Shown here in pieces: positions 19,629-28,834 of a stretch of 64,000 nucleotides of DNA. A program made the position numbers and the translations under genes. The notes beneath the pieces are model-generated. The model was not told where the DNA came from. It saw nothing but the letters and a program-made list of their open reading frames with translations, and did not search any database. The DNA is from Streptomyces qinglanensis (GTDB lineage: Bacteria > Actinomycetota > Actinomycetes > Streptomycetales > Streptomycetaceae), in contig NZ_FOGO01000001.1 of NCBI RefSeq assembly GCF_900111245.1, positions 372,001 to 436,000 on the forward strand, in the 5' to 3' direction. Each line of letters begins with the position of its first letter. Positions within the stretch are counted from its first letter, which is position 1.

Positions 19629-20267
19629 TCAGCTCTGGTTGAAGAACCCGCCCTCTGCGATGCGGGCCTTGTCCTCCGCCGTGACATCGACGTTAGCAGG
19701 AGACAGCAGGAACACCTTCTGCGTCACTCGCTCGATACTGCCGTGCAGACCGAAGACCAGACCAGCCGCAAAGTCGACAAGTCGCTTCGCATCGGTATCG
19801 TCCATCTCCGTCAGATTCATGATCACCGGAGTGCCCTCACGGAAGTGTTCCCCGATGGTACGGGCTTCGTTGTAGGTCCGGGGGTGCAACGTGGTGATCC
19901 GGTACGGCTCACGTTCGGACACGACCTTGGGCATGATCACCGGGGCGCTCTTCTCGACATTCTGGCGTTCAGGTGTGATGGATGACACGGGAGCAATTCT
20001 CCCGGCTCGTCCGCTTTCGGCGGCAACCGCCGGAGGGGTCTCCGGCTCCCGCTCCCGCTGCGCCGGCGGGTGAGCAACCCTCACCGACTCCTCGGGATCG
20101 GTCTTTTGGAGCGAATGGTGTGATTGTTCCGACTCGTACCGCCGATGATCCCGTTCGGGCTCGGGCTCGGGCTCGAACTCGTCGTCAGGGTCGAATCCCC
20201 GGCCGTCGTACCCATCGTCCTCCACGAGGCCGAGGTAGACCGCCATCTTGCGCATCGCGCCGGCCAT
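19629..20267 (-). CDS. sepF: Cell division protein SepF
   Basis: 212 residues. The N-terminus [18 protein letters not shown] is the amphipathic membrane-targeting helix. An acidic, disordered linker (about 18-115, [14 protein letters not shown]) follows, then the FtsZ-binding SepF core (about 118-205: [64 protein letters not shown]). In actinobacteria, which lack FtsA, SepF is the main FtsZ membrane tether. A 150-base gap to yggS upstream leaves room for an internal promoter. Confidence 0.95.
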   Translation of the reverse strand: MAGAMRKMAVYLGLVEDDGYDGRGFDPDDEFEPEPEPERDHRRYESEQSHHSLQKTDPEESVRVAHPPAQREREPETPPAVAAESGRAGRIAPVSSITPERQNVEKSAPVIMPKVVSEREPYRITTLHPRTYNEARTIGEHFREGTPVIMNLTEMDDTDAKRLVDFAAGLVFGLHGSIERVTQKVFLLSPANVDVTAEDKARIAEGGFFNQS

Positions 20268-20417
20268 TCTCTGCGTCCTCCGCTCTGTGGTGGATCGACT
20301 CCATCGACGCAGCCCCCGTCACCGGTGGCCCTGGGATGATCCACGCAGCCTCTCCGACCGGCCTTTTCCGGCGGAAATGACCATATATTCTGCTGTGGCC
20401 CCACTCGCTTCGCGACG

Positions 20418-21242
20418 TTACCGGAGCCGAGGTCGGTCTCCGAGTACCGCACTGCCGACGCGCACATGTGTCGCACCCGCGAGCACCGCCTCTTCGAGAT
20501 CCGAACTCATTCCCGCCGACACCATCGTCGCAGCAGGATGCGCCACCCGCAGGGCGGTTGAGACTTCCCACAGCCGGTCGAAAGCCGCCCGGGGGCGCCC
20601 CGCCAGCGGGCCCGTCAGCGGCGCGACGGTCATCACTCCGTCGAGCCGCAGACCTTGGGCCGCCGCCACCGCGTCCGCGAGATCCGCCACACCGTCGGGT
20701 GCCACACCGCCCCGCTCCCCCACCGAACCGGACGGGGCGTCGAGGGCGACCTGGACCAGACATCCGATCTCCCGCTCCGCGCGGACGGCGGCCGCCGAGA
20801 GGGCGGACACCAGCCGCGCGCGGTCCACGGAGTGGACATGGTTCGCATAACCGGCAACCGACCGCGCCTTGTTGGTCTGCAACTGGCCGACGAAGTGCCA
20901 GTCGAGCCCAGCACCCGCACAGGCGGCCGCCTTCTGCGCCGCCTCCTGGTCGCGGTTCTCCGCCACGTCCCGCACGCCCAGCTCGGCCAGCAGCCGGACA
21001 TCGGAGGCGGGGTGGGTCTTGGTCACCACGACGAGCGTGACCTCGTCCCGCCGGCGCCCCGCCGCGCGGCAGGCGCCCTCGATGCGCTCCTCCACCCGGG
21101 CGAGACGGGTGGCCAGCTCCGCCTTGCGCGCCGCCTCGGAGGACGCCGACGCCGCGGAGTCCGCGAAGTCCGCGGACCGCCCGTCCACGGACTCCGCGGA
21201 CATGTCCGACTCCGGGCCCCCATAGGGCATATCGTCCGTCAT
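20418..21242 (-). CDS. yggS: PLP homeostasis protein, YggS/PLPBP family
   Basis: 274 residues. After a ~35-residue Ser/Ala/Asp-rich extension the alanine-racemase-like TIM barrel begins: LARVEERIEGACRAAGR, then VVVTKTHPASDV with the PLP-binding Lys, DVAENRDQEAAQKA, WHFVGQLQTNKARSVAG and the C-terminal SAGMSSDLEEAVLAGATHVRVGSAVLG phosphate-binding region. The usual 'GENYVQE' is replaced by AENRDQE. These proteins buffer pyridoxal phosphate and have no catalytic activity of their own. It begins 3 bases after the pgeF stop, in the ftsZ operon. Confidence 0.92.
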   Translation of the reverse strand: MTDDMPYGGPESDMSAESVDGRSADFADSAASASSEAARKAELATRLARVEERIEGACRAAGRRRDEVTLVVVTKTHPASDVRLLAELGVRDVAENRDQEAAQKAAACAGAGLDWHFVGQLQTNKARSVAGYANHVHSVDRARLVSALSAAAVRAEREIGCLVQVALDAPSGSVGERGGVAPDGVADLADAVAAAQGLRLDGVMTVAPLTGPLAGRPRAAFDRLWEVSTALRVAHPAATMVSAGMSSDLEEAVLAGATHVRVGSAVLGDRPRLR

Positions 21243-21245
21243 CTC

Positions 21246-21977
21246 TCAGTCCGCCTCGATCCAGACATACCCCGCAAGCCTTCCCGTGGTCCTGTCCCGG
21301 CGGTAGGAGAAATGATCAGCGGACTCCAGAGTGCACACGGAGGAGTGACCGCGGTCGACGACCCCCGCACGGGTGAGCTGCGCCCGCACCCCGGCGGCCA
21401 TGTCGACGGCAGGGGTGCCCGCCCGGGTCGTCGCGTGCGCCTCGGGGACGGCAGCCGCCACTTCGGCGCGCATCTGCTCCGGAACCTCGTAGCAGCTTCC
21501 GCAGACCGCGGGCCCGGTACGCGCGACGATGCGCTCCGGCACGGCGCCGAGCCCGGTCATCGCCTCGACCGTCGCACCCACCACTCCGGCCTGCACACCC
21601 GGCCGTCCCGCGTGCGCGGCACCGACGACCCCGGCGACGGGGTCGGCGAGCAGCACGGGGGTGCAGTCCGCGGTGAGCACGGCGAGCGCGAGCCCCCGAC
21701 GTGCCGTCACCACGCCGTCGACGGGCGGCGCCTCGGCTCCGAACGGGCGATCGACGACAGCGACGTCGCGTCCGTGCACCTGGTGCATCCAGACCACCGA
21801 ACCGGGCGACAGCCCGAGCGCCTGCGCGACCCGCTCCCGGTTGGTGCGCACCGCCTCGGGGTCGTCGCCGACCGCGCCGCCGAGATTGAGCTCCTCATAC
21901 GGAGCGGCGCTCACCCCGCCCCACCTGTCGGTGAAGGCGAAATGCGCGCCGCTGACCGTCTCTTGTTCCGCTATCAC
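21246..21977 (-). CDS. pgeF: Peptidoglycan editing factor / multicopper-polyphenol-oxidase-fold protein
   Basis: 243 residues. The YfiH/laccase-domain signature is clear: [33 protein letters not shown] at the N-terminus, [20 protein letters not shown] (metal-site Cys) and [15 protein letters not shown] (metal-site His), and [11 protein letters not shown]. In other bacteria such proteins hydrolyse mis-incorporated amino acids in muropeptides (PgeF) or deaminate purine nucleosides; which applies here is not decided by sequence. The start overlaps the ftsZ stop as GTGA, so translation is probably coupled to ftsZ. Confidence 0.9.
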   Translation of the reverse strand: MIAEQETVSGAHFAFTDRWGGVSAAPYEELNLGGAVGDDPEAVRTNRERVAQALGLSPGSVVWMHQVHGRDVAVVDRPFGAEAPPVDGVVTARRGLALAVLTADCTPVLLADPVAGVVGAAHAGRPGVQAGVVGATVEAMTGLGAVPERIVARTGPAVCGSCYEVPEQMRAEVAAAVPEAHATTRAGTPAVDMAAGVRAQLTRAGVVDRGHSSVCTLESADHFSYRRDRTTGRLAGYVWIEAD

Positions 21978-23212
21978 TTCAGGAAGTCCGGCACATCCAG
22001 CTCTTCCGCCTGACTGTCGTGGTACGGGCGGGCCGGCGGCACCTGCGGGGTGGCGGACGGCGGCGGGACCTCGCTCACCGGAGCGGGCTCCGGGCGCGGC
22101 GGGGCCTCCTCCTCGCGCGGCGGGGCGACGGCGCCCAGGCCGCTGAACGAGGGGCGCTCGGGCTCCGGGTCGGCGGCGGGCGCCGACTCGTCCTGGTAGG
22201 CGGGGGCCGAGGAGCTCGCTGCGGACGACTGGCCGAGCGCCTTCTCCCCCTTCTTGGCGGGCGGCTGACCGCCGTCGAACCCGGCCGCGATGACGGTGAC
22301 CCGCACCTCGTCGCCGAGCGCGTCGTCGATGACGGCACCGAAGATGATGTTCGCCTCGGGGTGGGCGGCCTCGCTCACCAGTTGAGCGGCCTCGTTGATC
22401 TCGAACAGCCCGAGGTCCGAACCGCCGGAGATGGAGAGCAGGACACCGCGCGCCCCGTCGATGGACGCCTCCAGGAGCGGCGAGGAGATGGCCATCTCGG
22501 CGGCGGCGACCGCGCGGTCGTCGCCGCGGGCCGAGCCGATCCCCATCAGGGCCGATCCCGCCTCGGACATCACGGACTTGACGTCGGCGAAGTCGAGGTT
22601 GATCAGACCGGGGGTGGTGATGAGGTCGGTGATGCCCTGGACGCCCGAGAGCAGCACCTGGTCCGCCGACTTGAAGGCGTCCAGCACGCTGACCTGGCGG
22701 TCCGAGATGGACAGCAGCCGGTCGTTGGGAATGACGATCAGCGTGTCGACCTCGTCGCGCAGTCCCGCGATGCCGTCCTCGGCCTGGTTGGCCCGGCGGC
22801 GGCCCTCGAAGGTGAAGGGGCGGGTGACGACACCGATGGTGAGGGCGCCGAGCGAGCGGGCGATGTTCGCCACGACGGGCGCGCCGCCGGTGCCGGTGCC
22901 ACCGCCCTCGCCGGCCGTCACGAAGACCATGTCGGCCCCCTTGAGGACCTCTTCGATCTCCTCGCGGTGGTCCTCAGCCGCCTTGCGGCCGACGTCCGGG
23001 TTGGCACCGGCGCCGAGGCCGCGAGTCAGCTCGCGGCCCACATCGAGCTTGACGTCGGCGTCGCTCATCAACAGGGCTTGCGCGTCAGTGTTGATCGCGA
23101 TGAACTCGACGCCCTTGAGACCGACCTCGATCATCCGGTTGATGGCGTTCACGCCACCGCCGCCGATACCGACGACCTTGATGACTGCGAGGTAGTTCTG
23201 CGGTGCTGCCAC
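21974..23212 (-). CDS. ftsZ: Cell division GTPase FtsZ
   Basis: 412 residues. The tubulin-like GTP-binding core is complete: [19 protein letters not shown], the signature GGGTGTG (103-109) and the T7-loop region [21 protein letters not shown] Pro/Glu/Ala-rich linker (about 320-400) ends in the conserved tail [10 protein letters not shown] that binds SepF and other partners. The start is the GTG at 23212. The gene is preceded by a 580-base spacer with a palindrome, a good promoter candidate and GACAC motifs, in line with the separately regulated sporulation promoters known for Streptomyces ftsZ. Confidence 0.98.
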   Translation of the reverse strand: MAAPQNYLAVIKVVGIGGGGVNAINRMIEVGLKGVEFIAINTDAQALLMSDADVKLDVGRELTRGLGAGANPDVGRKAAEDHREEIEEVLKGADMVFVTAGEGGGTGTGGAPVVANIARSLGALTIGVVTRPFTFEGRRRANQAEDGIAGLRDEVDTLIVIPNDRLLSISDRQVSVLDAFKSADQVLLSGVQGITDLITTPGLINLDFADVKSVMSEAGSALMGIGSARGDDRAVAAAEMAISSPLLEASIDGARGVLLSISGGSDLGLFEINEAAQLVSEAAHPEANIIFGAVIDDALGDEVRVTVIAAGFDGGQPPAKKGEKALGQSSAASSSAPAYQDESAPAADPEPERPSFSGLGAVAPPREEEAPPRPEPAPVSEVPPPSATPQVPPARPYHDSQAEELDVPDFLK

Positions 23213-23271
23213 GTCGAAGGCCTCTCGCCTCGAGTTACGTATCCCTGTGGGGCGGTTCGAACGCCGACCCG

Positions 23272-23296
23272 AACCCTAAGTGTGAAGTTTAGGGTT
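23272..23296 (-). repeat. Inverted repeat in the ftsZ leader
   Basis: AACCCTAA (23272-23279) and TTAGGGTT (23289-23296) are exact complements with a 9-base spacer, 60 bases upstream of the ftsZ start and just downstream of the candidate promoter. In RNA it forms an 8-bp hairpin; as DNA it could be an operator. Its AT-rich arms stand out from the surroundings. Confidence 0.7.
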
Positions 23297-23331
23297 ACCA
23301 GTGCCTGTCTTACTCGGACTCTTCGCAACGG

Positions 23332-23361
23332 ACACTAAGTCGACAAGTGCTGGGTGTTCAA
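23332..23361 (-). promoter_or_regulatory. ftsZ: Candidate ftsZ promoter
   Basis: On the minus strand TTGAAC (plus 23356-23361) and TAGTGT (plus 23332-23337) are separated by 18 bases. The -10 overlaps a GACAC motif on the plus strand (23331-23335), a possible WhiA contact. Confidence 0.5.
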
Positions 23362-23408
23362 CGAACACGCCGAACCTCCCGTTTTTCTTTTCACCCTATG
23401 TGATCAGA

Positions 23409-23723
23409 CCGAGCAGTAGCCATCCAGGGTGCTCACCAGCGGCGATACGCGTCAACTGACACGGTCCCGGCCGACGGTGACCCCGGCGTCCGCACCGATC
23501 CGCGACCACTGACCGTCCGCGGCACGGGATACTCCGCTCCTCCCTGCCGATCGCGGCCAGGGAACCGGGGGTTTGCCCCCGGCGGAACGAGGTACCTGTG
23601 CGGCGGCCCGAGCAGCAGCCGTCCGAGGTGCCCGCCGGCAGCGGGGACCGTCCATGGGGACGGACCGCTCCCGGCGAGAACATCAGCCTGATCATGCGGG
23701 GCAGCCCGGGTCAACTGACACGG
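23409..23723. repeat. Diverged direct repeats in the ftsQ-ftsZ spacer
   Basis: GTCAACTGACACGG occurs identically at 23451-23464 and 23710-23723. CCGAGCAGTAGCCATCC (23409-23425) recurs as CCGAGCAGCAGCCGTCC (23608-23624). GACCGTCC also appears twice. The spacing of the two pairs differs (259 and 199 bases), so this is either an old duplication reshaped by indels or repeated binding sites. Confidence 0.6.
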
Positions 23724-23792
23724 CCACGGAACGGCGGACTCCAGCCGTTCGCCGAACCCGGCTGGGGGTACGGCGGTTAGCGCGGGCCGCGG

Positions 23793-24725
23793 CTAACTGT
23801 CCGAAGCGGCCGGGGCACTGGGGGCCGTGACATCGAAGTGCGTGGCGTCCTCGGCGGCTTTCATCAGGGCCGTGAGCGCCGCGGCCTTCGCGCGGCCGCG
23901 TTCGGCGCTGCCCCACCGGACGGTGCGGTCCCCCGTCAGCTCCAGGGTGATGTCGTCGAAGGAGCGGATCCGGACGGTGCGGGTGGCGCGGTGGACGGAT
24001 TCCGGAAGTGCGGCGGTGGCCCGGGCCGCTTCCCGGCGCAGCCGCCCGGACGAGAAGTACCGCTCGTCCGCGGCCCGCCGCGGTGCGAGGACCAGAAGCG
24101 GAACTCCTTCGGGCGGGTTGCCGACTGTGGCGAATCGCACGCCTTCGGAGTCGACTTCCACATAGTCGCCCGCCTTCTCCATCAACAGCGCCGGGCGCCG
24201 TTCGGTGACGGTGAGCGTCAGCCCGTGCGGCCAGGAACGCTCGGCCGCGACCTCGCGGACCCTCGGGAGCGCGCGGCGCACCCTGTCCTGCAGTGCCGCC
24301 GTGTCGACGGTGACGAGCGGCGCGCCCTCGGGAGCCGCGGCGGCGCGGCTGACGTCGGCCTCGCTCAGCACCCGGGTGCCGGTGACCGAGACGTTCCGCA
24401 GCCGCAGCCACGGCGAGCCGTAGAGCACCCAGGTGCCGAAGCCGCCCAGCGGGACGGCGAGGAGCAGCAGCAGGGCGAGAGCGCGCCTGCGGCGCAGACG
24501 CGGCCCGAACCGGCGCGGGCGCGCCCGCTCCTCGTGGCCGCCGCCGGATCCGGAGTCCGGTTCGGCGCCGGTCGCGGCGTCGACGGTGCGGCTCCGGTAG
24601 GCGGTCCGGCGGCGCGGTGGCACCTCGCCGGCACCGCCGGAAGCCCGGCCGCCGCCCGGCCTTCCGGCCGCTCCGGTTGCCTTGCCGGCTCCGGGGGCTC
24701 CGGCTGCTCTCACCACGAGGACCAC
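23793..24725 (-). CDS. ftsQ: Cell division protein FtsQ
   Basis: 310 residues. A long basic, disordered cytoplasmic N-terminus (about 1-78) precedes one membrane helix (about 81-101, ALALLLLLAVPLGGFGTW). The extracytoplasmic POTRA domain follows (about 104-175: WLRLRNVSVTGTRVLSEADV, SWPHGLTLTVTERRPALLMEKAGDYVEVDSEGV), then the beta domain. FtsQ links FtsL and the late divisome to the ring. The start is the GTG at 24725; a shorter form from an internal GTG a few residues in is possible. It follows murG by 47 bases and ends the upstream dcw transcript before the regulatory spacer. Confidence 0.94.
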   Translation of the reverse strand: MVLVVRAAGAPGAGKATGAAGRPGGGRASGGAGEVPPRRRTAYRSRTVDAATGAEPDSGSGGGHEERARPRRFGPRLRRRRALALLLLLAVPLGGFGTWVLYGSPWLRLRNVSVTGTRVLSEADVSRAAAAPEGAPLVTVDTAALQDRVRRALPRVREVAAERSWPHGLTLTVTERRPALLMEKAGDYVEVDSEGVRFATVGNPPEGVPLLVLAPRRAADERYFSSGRLRREAARATAALPESVHRATRTVRIRSFDDITLELTGDRTVRWGSAERGRAKAAALTALMKAAEDATHFDVTAPSAPAASDS

Positions 24726-24772
24726 CCTGCTCTCTGCGTGCTCGGCGAGGCGCCGGTTCCGCGCCGCGCCGG

Positions 24773-25867
24773 TCAGTCCCGGCGGTTGGCGGCGATCGCC
24801 TCGTACACCATGCCGACAAGCAGTTCATCGGCGTCCGGACGGCCGAATTCGGCTGCCGCGCGGGACATCGCGGTGAGCTGCTGCGGGTCGGCGAGGACCG
24901 GGAGCACGTTGCCCTGGATCCACTCCGGCGTCAGTTCCGCGTCGTCGACCAGGAGTCCGCCGCCCGCCTTGACGACCGGCTGTGCGTTGAGCCGCTGTTC
25001 GCCGTTGCCGATCGGCAGCGGGACGTAGGCGGCGGGCAGCCCGACGGCCGACAGTTCCGCCACGGTCATCGCGCCCGCGCGGCAGAGCATCATGTCGGCC
25101 GCGGCGTACGCGAGGTCCATCCGGTCCACATACGGTACCGGCACATAGGGCGGCATTCCGGGCATGTGGTCCACGTGGGGGATCTCGTTCTTGGGCCCGA
25201 CCGCGTGCAGGATCTGGATCCCCGCGCGCTGCAGATGCGGAACGACCTGCTGGACGACCTCGTTGAGCCGGCGCGCGCCCTGCGAACCGCCGGAGACCAG
25301 CAGCGTCGGCAGGTTGGGGGCCAGCCCGAAGGCGGCACGCGCCTCGGGCCGCACGGCGGAGCGGTTGAGGGTCGCGACGGAGCGGCGCAGCGGGATCCCG
25401 ACGTAGCGGGCGCCGCGCAGCTTGCTGTCCGGCGTGGAGACCGCGACGCCGTGCGCGTAACGCGAGCCGATCTTGTTGGCGAGCCCGGGCCGGGCGTTGG
25501 CCTCGTGCACCACGATGGGCACCCCGGCGCGCTTGGCCGCCAGATAGCCCGGCAGGGCCACATAGCCGCCGAATCCGACGACGCAGTCGGCCTTCGTGCG
25601 CTCCAGGATCTGCTCGGCGGCCTTGATGGTGCCGCGCAGCCGGCCGGGCACCGTGATCAGCTCGGGCGTGGGTTTGCGCGGCAGCGGGACGGCCGGGATC
25701 AGGTCGAGTTGGTAACCGCGCTCCGGCACCAGCCGCGTCTCCAGGCCGCGCTCGGTACCGAGCGCCGTGATCCCCACGGTCGGGTCCTGCCTGCGCAGGG
25801 CGTCCGCGAGGGCGAGCGCGGGCTCGATATGGCCGGCGGTCCCCCCACCGGCGAGTACGACGTGCAC
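24773..25867 (-). CDS. murG: UDP-GlcNAc:lipid I GlcNAc transferase MurG
   Basis: 364 residues. The GT28 N-terminal motif GGGTAGHIEPAL (7-18) is present, with GGYVALPGYLAAK and VHEANARPGLANKIG in the acceptor domain. The UDP-GlcNAc-binding C-terminal half holds LVSGGSQGARRLNEVV, CRAGAMTVAELSAVGLPAAYVPLPIGNGEQRLNA. The protein makes lipid II from lipid I at the inner membrane face. It begins 6 bases after ftsW and is translationally tight with it. GTG start. Confidence 0.97.
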   Translation of the reverse strand: MHVVLAGGGTAGHIEPALALADALRRQDPTVGITALGTERGLETRLVPERGYQLDLIPAVPLPRKPTPELITVPGRLRGTIKAAEQILERTKADCVVGFGGYVALPGYLAAKRAGVPIVVHEANARPGLANKIGSRYAHGVAVSTPDSKLRGARYVGIPLRRSVATLNRSAVRPEARAAFGLAPNLPTLLVSGGSQGARRLNEVVQQVVPHLQRAGIQILHAVGPKNEIPHVDHMPGMPPYVPVPYVDRMDLAYAAADMMLCRAGAMTVAELSAVGLPAAYVPLPIGNGEQRLNAQPVVKAGGGLLVDDAELTPEWIQGNVLPVLADPQQLTAMSRAAAEFGRPDADELLVGMVYEAIAANRRD

Positions 25868-25873
25868 GCTGTT

Positions 25874-27271
25874 TCACCGCTCTCCGGACGGCGGCCTTCC
25901 GGCGCGCCGTCTCATCGTCTTCTCTCTCTTCCGGCCGGGGGCGCTCCCCGATCGCAGCGCCCCTGCCAGCCCTCCCCGGGACGTGCGCTGCCACAGGAGG
26001 GGCTGCCGCACGGCCAGGGCAGCGCGCGCCGCCGGATCGCTGCGCGCGAAGGCGATCAGCAGTCCGACCGCGAACATCGTCGGCAGCAGAGCGGACCCAC
26101 CGTAGGAGAACAACGGGAGGGGGACACCGGCGATCGGCAGCAGACCGAGCACCGCGCCCACGTTGATCACCGCCTGAGCGATGATCCACGTCGTCACGCC
26201 TCCCGCGGCATACCTGACGAAGGGTTCCTCCGTGCGTCCGGCCACGCGGATACCCGCATAGCCTAGAGCCGCGAAGAGGGCGAGCACCGACAGCGTCCCC
26301 GCCAGTCCGAGTTCCTCCCCGGTCACGGCGAAGATGAAGTCGGTATGGGGTTCGGGCAGTTGACCCCATTTTTCCACACTCGCGCCCAGTCCGGAACCGA
26401 ACCAGCCCCCGGAGGCCAGCGCGTAGATGCCGTGCACGGCCTGCCAGCACCGGTCGTCGGGGCCGGGGTCGGTGGCGCCGATGCAGGCGAGCCGGGACAT
26501 CCGGTTCGCGCTGGAGGTGACCAGCAGCACAGCGGCGGTGAGCGCCACCGCGAGCACCCCCGTGAACAGCCGGGTGGGCGCACCCGCCAGCCACAGCAGC
26601 CCGAACAGCACCGCGGCGAGGATGATCGCGGTACCCATGTCGCCGCCGAGCATGATGAGCGCGAGCAGCAGGAAGGCGACCGGAACCAGCGGCACCAGCA
26701 GATGCTTCCACTGGGTGAGCATCTTCTTCTCGCCCTTGCGCGCGAGCAGGTCGGCACCCCACAGGACCAGGGCCAGCTTGGCGAACTCGCTGGGCTGGAG
26801 CTGGAACGGGCCGCCCAGGTGGATCCAGTTCTGGTTGCCGTTCACCTCCTGCCCTATGCCGGGGACCTGCACCAGGCACATCAGGAAGACGGAGGCGACG
26901 AGCAGCGGATAGGACAGCGCCCGTTGCATGCGCACCGGCATCCGGCAGGCGGCCAGCAGCAGCACCGCGCCGATCGCGGCGGCCACCACCTGCTTGCGGA
27001 AATAGTAGGTGGAGGGCAGTCCGGACTGGAGGGCCTGGATCTGCGAGGCGGAGAAGACCATCACCAGCCCCAGGACGATGATGAGCAGACTGCCGCCGAG
27101 GATCAGATAGTAGGCGGTCAGCGGGCGGTCCCAGGCGCGCTTGGCACGCACGAGGGCCCGCTGCGGCGCCGAGGTGCTCTGCGGTGCGCGCGGGTGCCGC
27201 GGCGGGCGCACGGGCGCGGGCTGGCTGCGCGCGCGCCGGGGCGTGGGTGGTTTCGCGGATCGCGCCGTCAT
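25874..27271 (-). CDS. ftsW: Septal peptidoglycan glycosyltransferase FtsW (SEDS family)
   Basis: 465 residues with about ten membrane helices and basic cytoplasmic ends. SEDS-family blocks are visible: LVMVFSASQI near the first helices, YYFRKQVVAA, GPFQLQPSEFAKLALVLWGAD with the essential periplasmic region, GDMGTAIIL (catalytic-Asp region), SGGWFGSGLGASVEKWGQLPEPHTDFIFAVTGEELGLAG and GVPLPLFSYGGSALLPTM. It pairs with FtsI to polymerise septal glycan. It follows murD by 48 bases. In Streptomyces ftsW is needed for sporulation septa rather than viability. Confidence 0.96.
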   Translation of the reverse strand: MTARSAKPPTPRRARSQPAPVRPPRHPRAPQSTSAPQRALVRAKRAWDRPLTAYYLILGGSLLIIVLGLVMVFSASQIQALQSGLPSTYYFRKQVVAAAIGAVLLLAACRMPVRMQRALSYPLLVASVFLMCLVQVPGIGQEVNGNQNWIHLGGPFQLQPSEFAKLALVLWGADLLARKGEKKMLTQWKHLLVPLVPVAFLLLALIMLGGDMGTAIILAAVLFGLLWLAGAPTRLFTGVLAVALTAAVLLVTSSANRMSRLACIGATDPGPDDRCWQAVHGIYALASGGWFGSGLGASVEKWGQLPEPHTDFIFAVTGEELGLAGTLSVLALFAALGYAGIRVAGRTEEPFVRYAAGGVTTWIIAQAVINVGAVLGLLPIAGVPLPLFSYGGSALLPTMFAVGLLIAFARSDPAARAALAVRQPLLWQRTSRGGLAGALRSGSAPGRKREKTMRRRAGRPPSGER

Positions 27272-27319
27272 CCGTATCCCCTCCGTCTCACCCCCGTCCG
27301 CGGTCGGCGGGGAGCGGGG

Positions 27320-28834
27320 TCACTGCTCGCTCGGGCCCGCGGCGGCGAGGGCCCCGACCGCATCGGCGAACGCGTCGCCGCGTGCGTTGTAGTTGACGAA
27401 CATGTCCATCGAGGCGCACGCGGGCGCCAGGAGTACGGTATCGCCGGGCCGCGCCAGGGACGCCGCACGGCGGACGGCCTCCGCCATCGCCCCAGTGTCG
27501 GTGCGGGCGACGTCGGCCACGGGCACATCGGGCGCGTGTCGCACCAGCGCTTCCCGGATCAGCTCCCGGTCGGCGCCCAGCAGCACCACGCCCCGCAGCC
27601 GCGGCGCGGCCCCGGCGACCAGTTCGCCGAACGTCGCGCCCTTGGCCAGTCCGCCCGCGATCCACACCACCGAGGGGTAGGCGGCCAGGGACGCCGCCGC
27701 GGCGTGCGTGTTGGTGGCCTTGGAGTCGTCGACGTAGGCGACGCCGTCCGCCTCGGCGACCCGGGTGATGCGGTGCGCGTCCGGCGTGAAGGCGCGCAGT
27801 CCGTCCCGTACCGCGGCGGCCGGCACCCCGAAGGCGCGGGCCAGCGCCGCGGCGGCGAGCGCGTTGGCGACGTTGTGCGGCGCCGGGGGGACCGCCGGGG
27901 TGGCGTCCGGTGCCGGGCTGAGGTCGCCGACCTCGGCCAGTTCCTGCGCCTGCTCCCGGCGGTCGGCGACGAAGGCACGGTCCACCAGGACGCCCTCGAC
28001 GACGCCGAGTTGGGAGGGCGCCGGGGTGCCGAGGGTGAATCCGACGGCACGTGCCCCCTCGACCACGTCGGCGGCCCGCACCAGGTCCTCGGTGCGGGGC
28101 GCCGCGGTGTCCGGGTCGGCGGGCTCGTCGGCGTTGTAGACGCAGGCGACCTGGTTGCCCTCGTAGATGCGGCCCTTGGCGGCGGCGTACGCCTCCATGG
28201 AACCGTGCCAGTCCAGGTGGTCGGGAGCCAGGTTGAGGACGGCGGCGGAGTGCGCGCGCAGGCTGGGCGCCCAGTGGAGCTGGTAGCTGGACAGCTCGAC
28301 GGCGAGCACGTCCAGGTCGCCGTAGGGCTCCTGCCCCAGGACGACGTCGATGAGCGAGACACCGATGTTGCCGACCGCGGCCGTGCGCAGCCCGGCGGCG
28401 CGCAGGATGCAGGCCAGCATCCGGACCGTGGTCGTCTTGCCGTTGGTGCCGGTGACCGCGAGCCACGGCGGGCTGTCGGGGCCGCGCAGCCGCCAGGCCA
28501 GCTCCACATCGCCCCACACCGGTACCCCGGCCTCGGCCGCCGCGGCGAAGAGCGGGCTGGTGGGCTTGAAGCCGGGTGTGGTGACGACCAGCTCGGTGCC
28601 CTCGGGGAGAGTGCGGTCGTCGCCGAGCCGCACGGTGATCCCGAGCGCCTCCAGTTCGGCGGCCTGCCGGCGCGGGCCCTCGCCGTCGCCGCCGTTGACG
28701 GCGGTGACCCGGGCCCCGAGCCGGTGCAGCACCTTGGCGGCGGGCATACCGCTGACGCCCAGTCCGGCGACGGTGACGTGCTTGCCGGACAGCTCGGCGC
28801 CCAGCTCCGCCGGGTTCGTCCGGTCCTCGCTCAC
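27320..28834 (-). CDS. murD: UDP-MurNAc-L-Ala:D-Glu ligase MurD
   Basis: 504 residues from the GTG at 28834, which overlaps the mraY stop as GTGA. The Rossmann-like N-domain ([17 protein letters not shown]) is followed by the ATP-binding motif GTNGKTTT (129-136), the Mur-ligase centre ([38 protein letters not shown] with the carbamylated-Lys region) and the C-domain with [11 protein letters not shown] and [22 protein letters not shown]. It adds D-Glu to UDP-MurNAc-L-Ala in the cytoplasm. The C-domain includes an extra Ala/Pro-rich loop ([16 protein letters not shown]), making it slightly longer than the E. coli enzyme. Confidence 0.96.
   Translation of the reverse strand: MSEDRTNPAELGAELSGKHVTVAGLGVSGMPAAKVLHRLGARVTAVNGGDGEGPRRQAAELEALGITVRLGDDRTLPEGTELVVTTPGFKPTSPLFAAAAEAGVPVWGDVELAWRLRGPDSPPWLAVTGTNGKTTTVRMLACILRAAGLRTAAVGNIGVSLIDVVLGQEPYGDLDVLAVELSSYQLHWAPSLRAHSAAVLNLAPDHLDWHGSMEAYAAAKGRIYEGNQVACVYNADEPADPDTAAPRTEDLVRAADVVEGARAVGFTLGTPAPSQLGVVEGVLVDRAFVADRREQAQELAEVGDLSPAPDATPAVPPAPHNVANALAAAALARAFGVPAAAVRDGLRAFTPDAHRITRVAEADGVAYVDDSKATNTHAAAASLAAYPSVVWIAGGLAKGATFGELVAGAAPRLRGVVLLGADRELIREALVRHAPDVPVADVARTDTGAMAEAVRRAASLARPGDTVLLAPACASMDMFVNYNARGDAFADAVGALAAAGPSEQ

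Larger units (their letters stand above)
23213..23792 (-). promoter_or_regulatory. ftsQ-ftsZ intergenic regulatory region (no gene)
   Basis: This 580-base stretch has no credible coding region; the ORFs in it are short, with random-looking composition. It holds an inverted repeat near ftsZ, a candidate promoter, a CCGGGGG/CCCCCGG hairpin with loop TTTG (23565-23582), and two pairs of direct repeats. GACAC pentamers, the core bound by the sporulation regulator WhiA, occur at 23331-23335, 23458-23462 and 23717-23721. Streptomyces ftsZ is known to have several promoters here; their positions in this strain are inferred. Confidence 0.7.

Noticed and set aside
23573..23830. Short ORFs in the ftsQ-ftsZ spacer
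   Set aside because: No conserved-looking sequence, no ribosome sites, random composition; the stretch is better explained as regulatory DNA.
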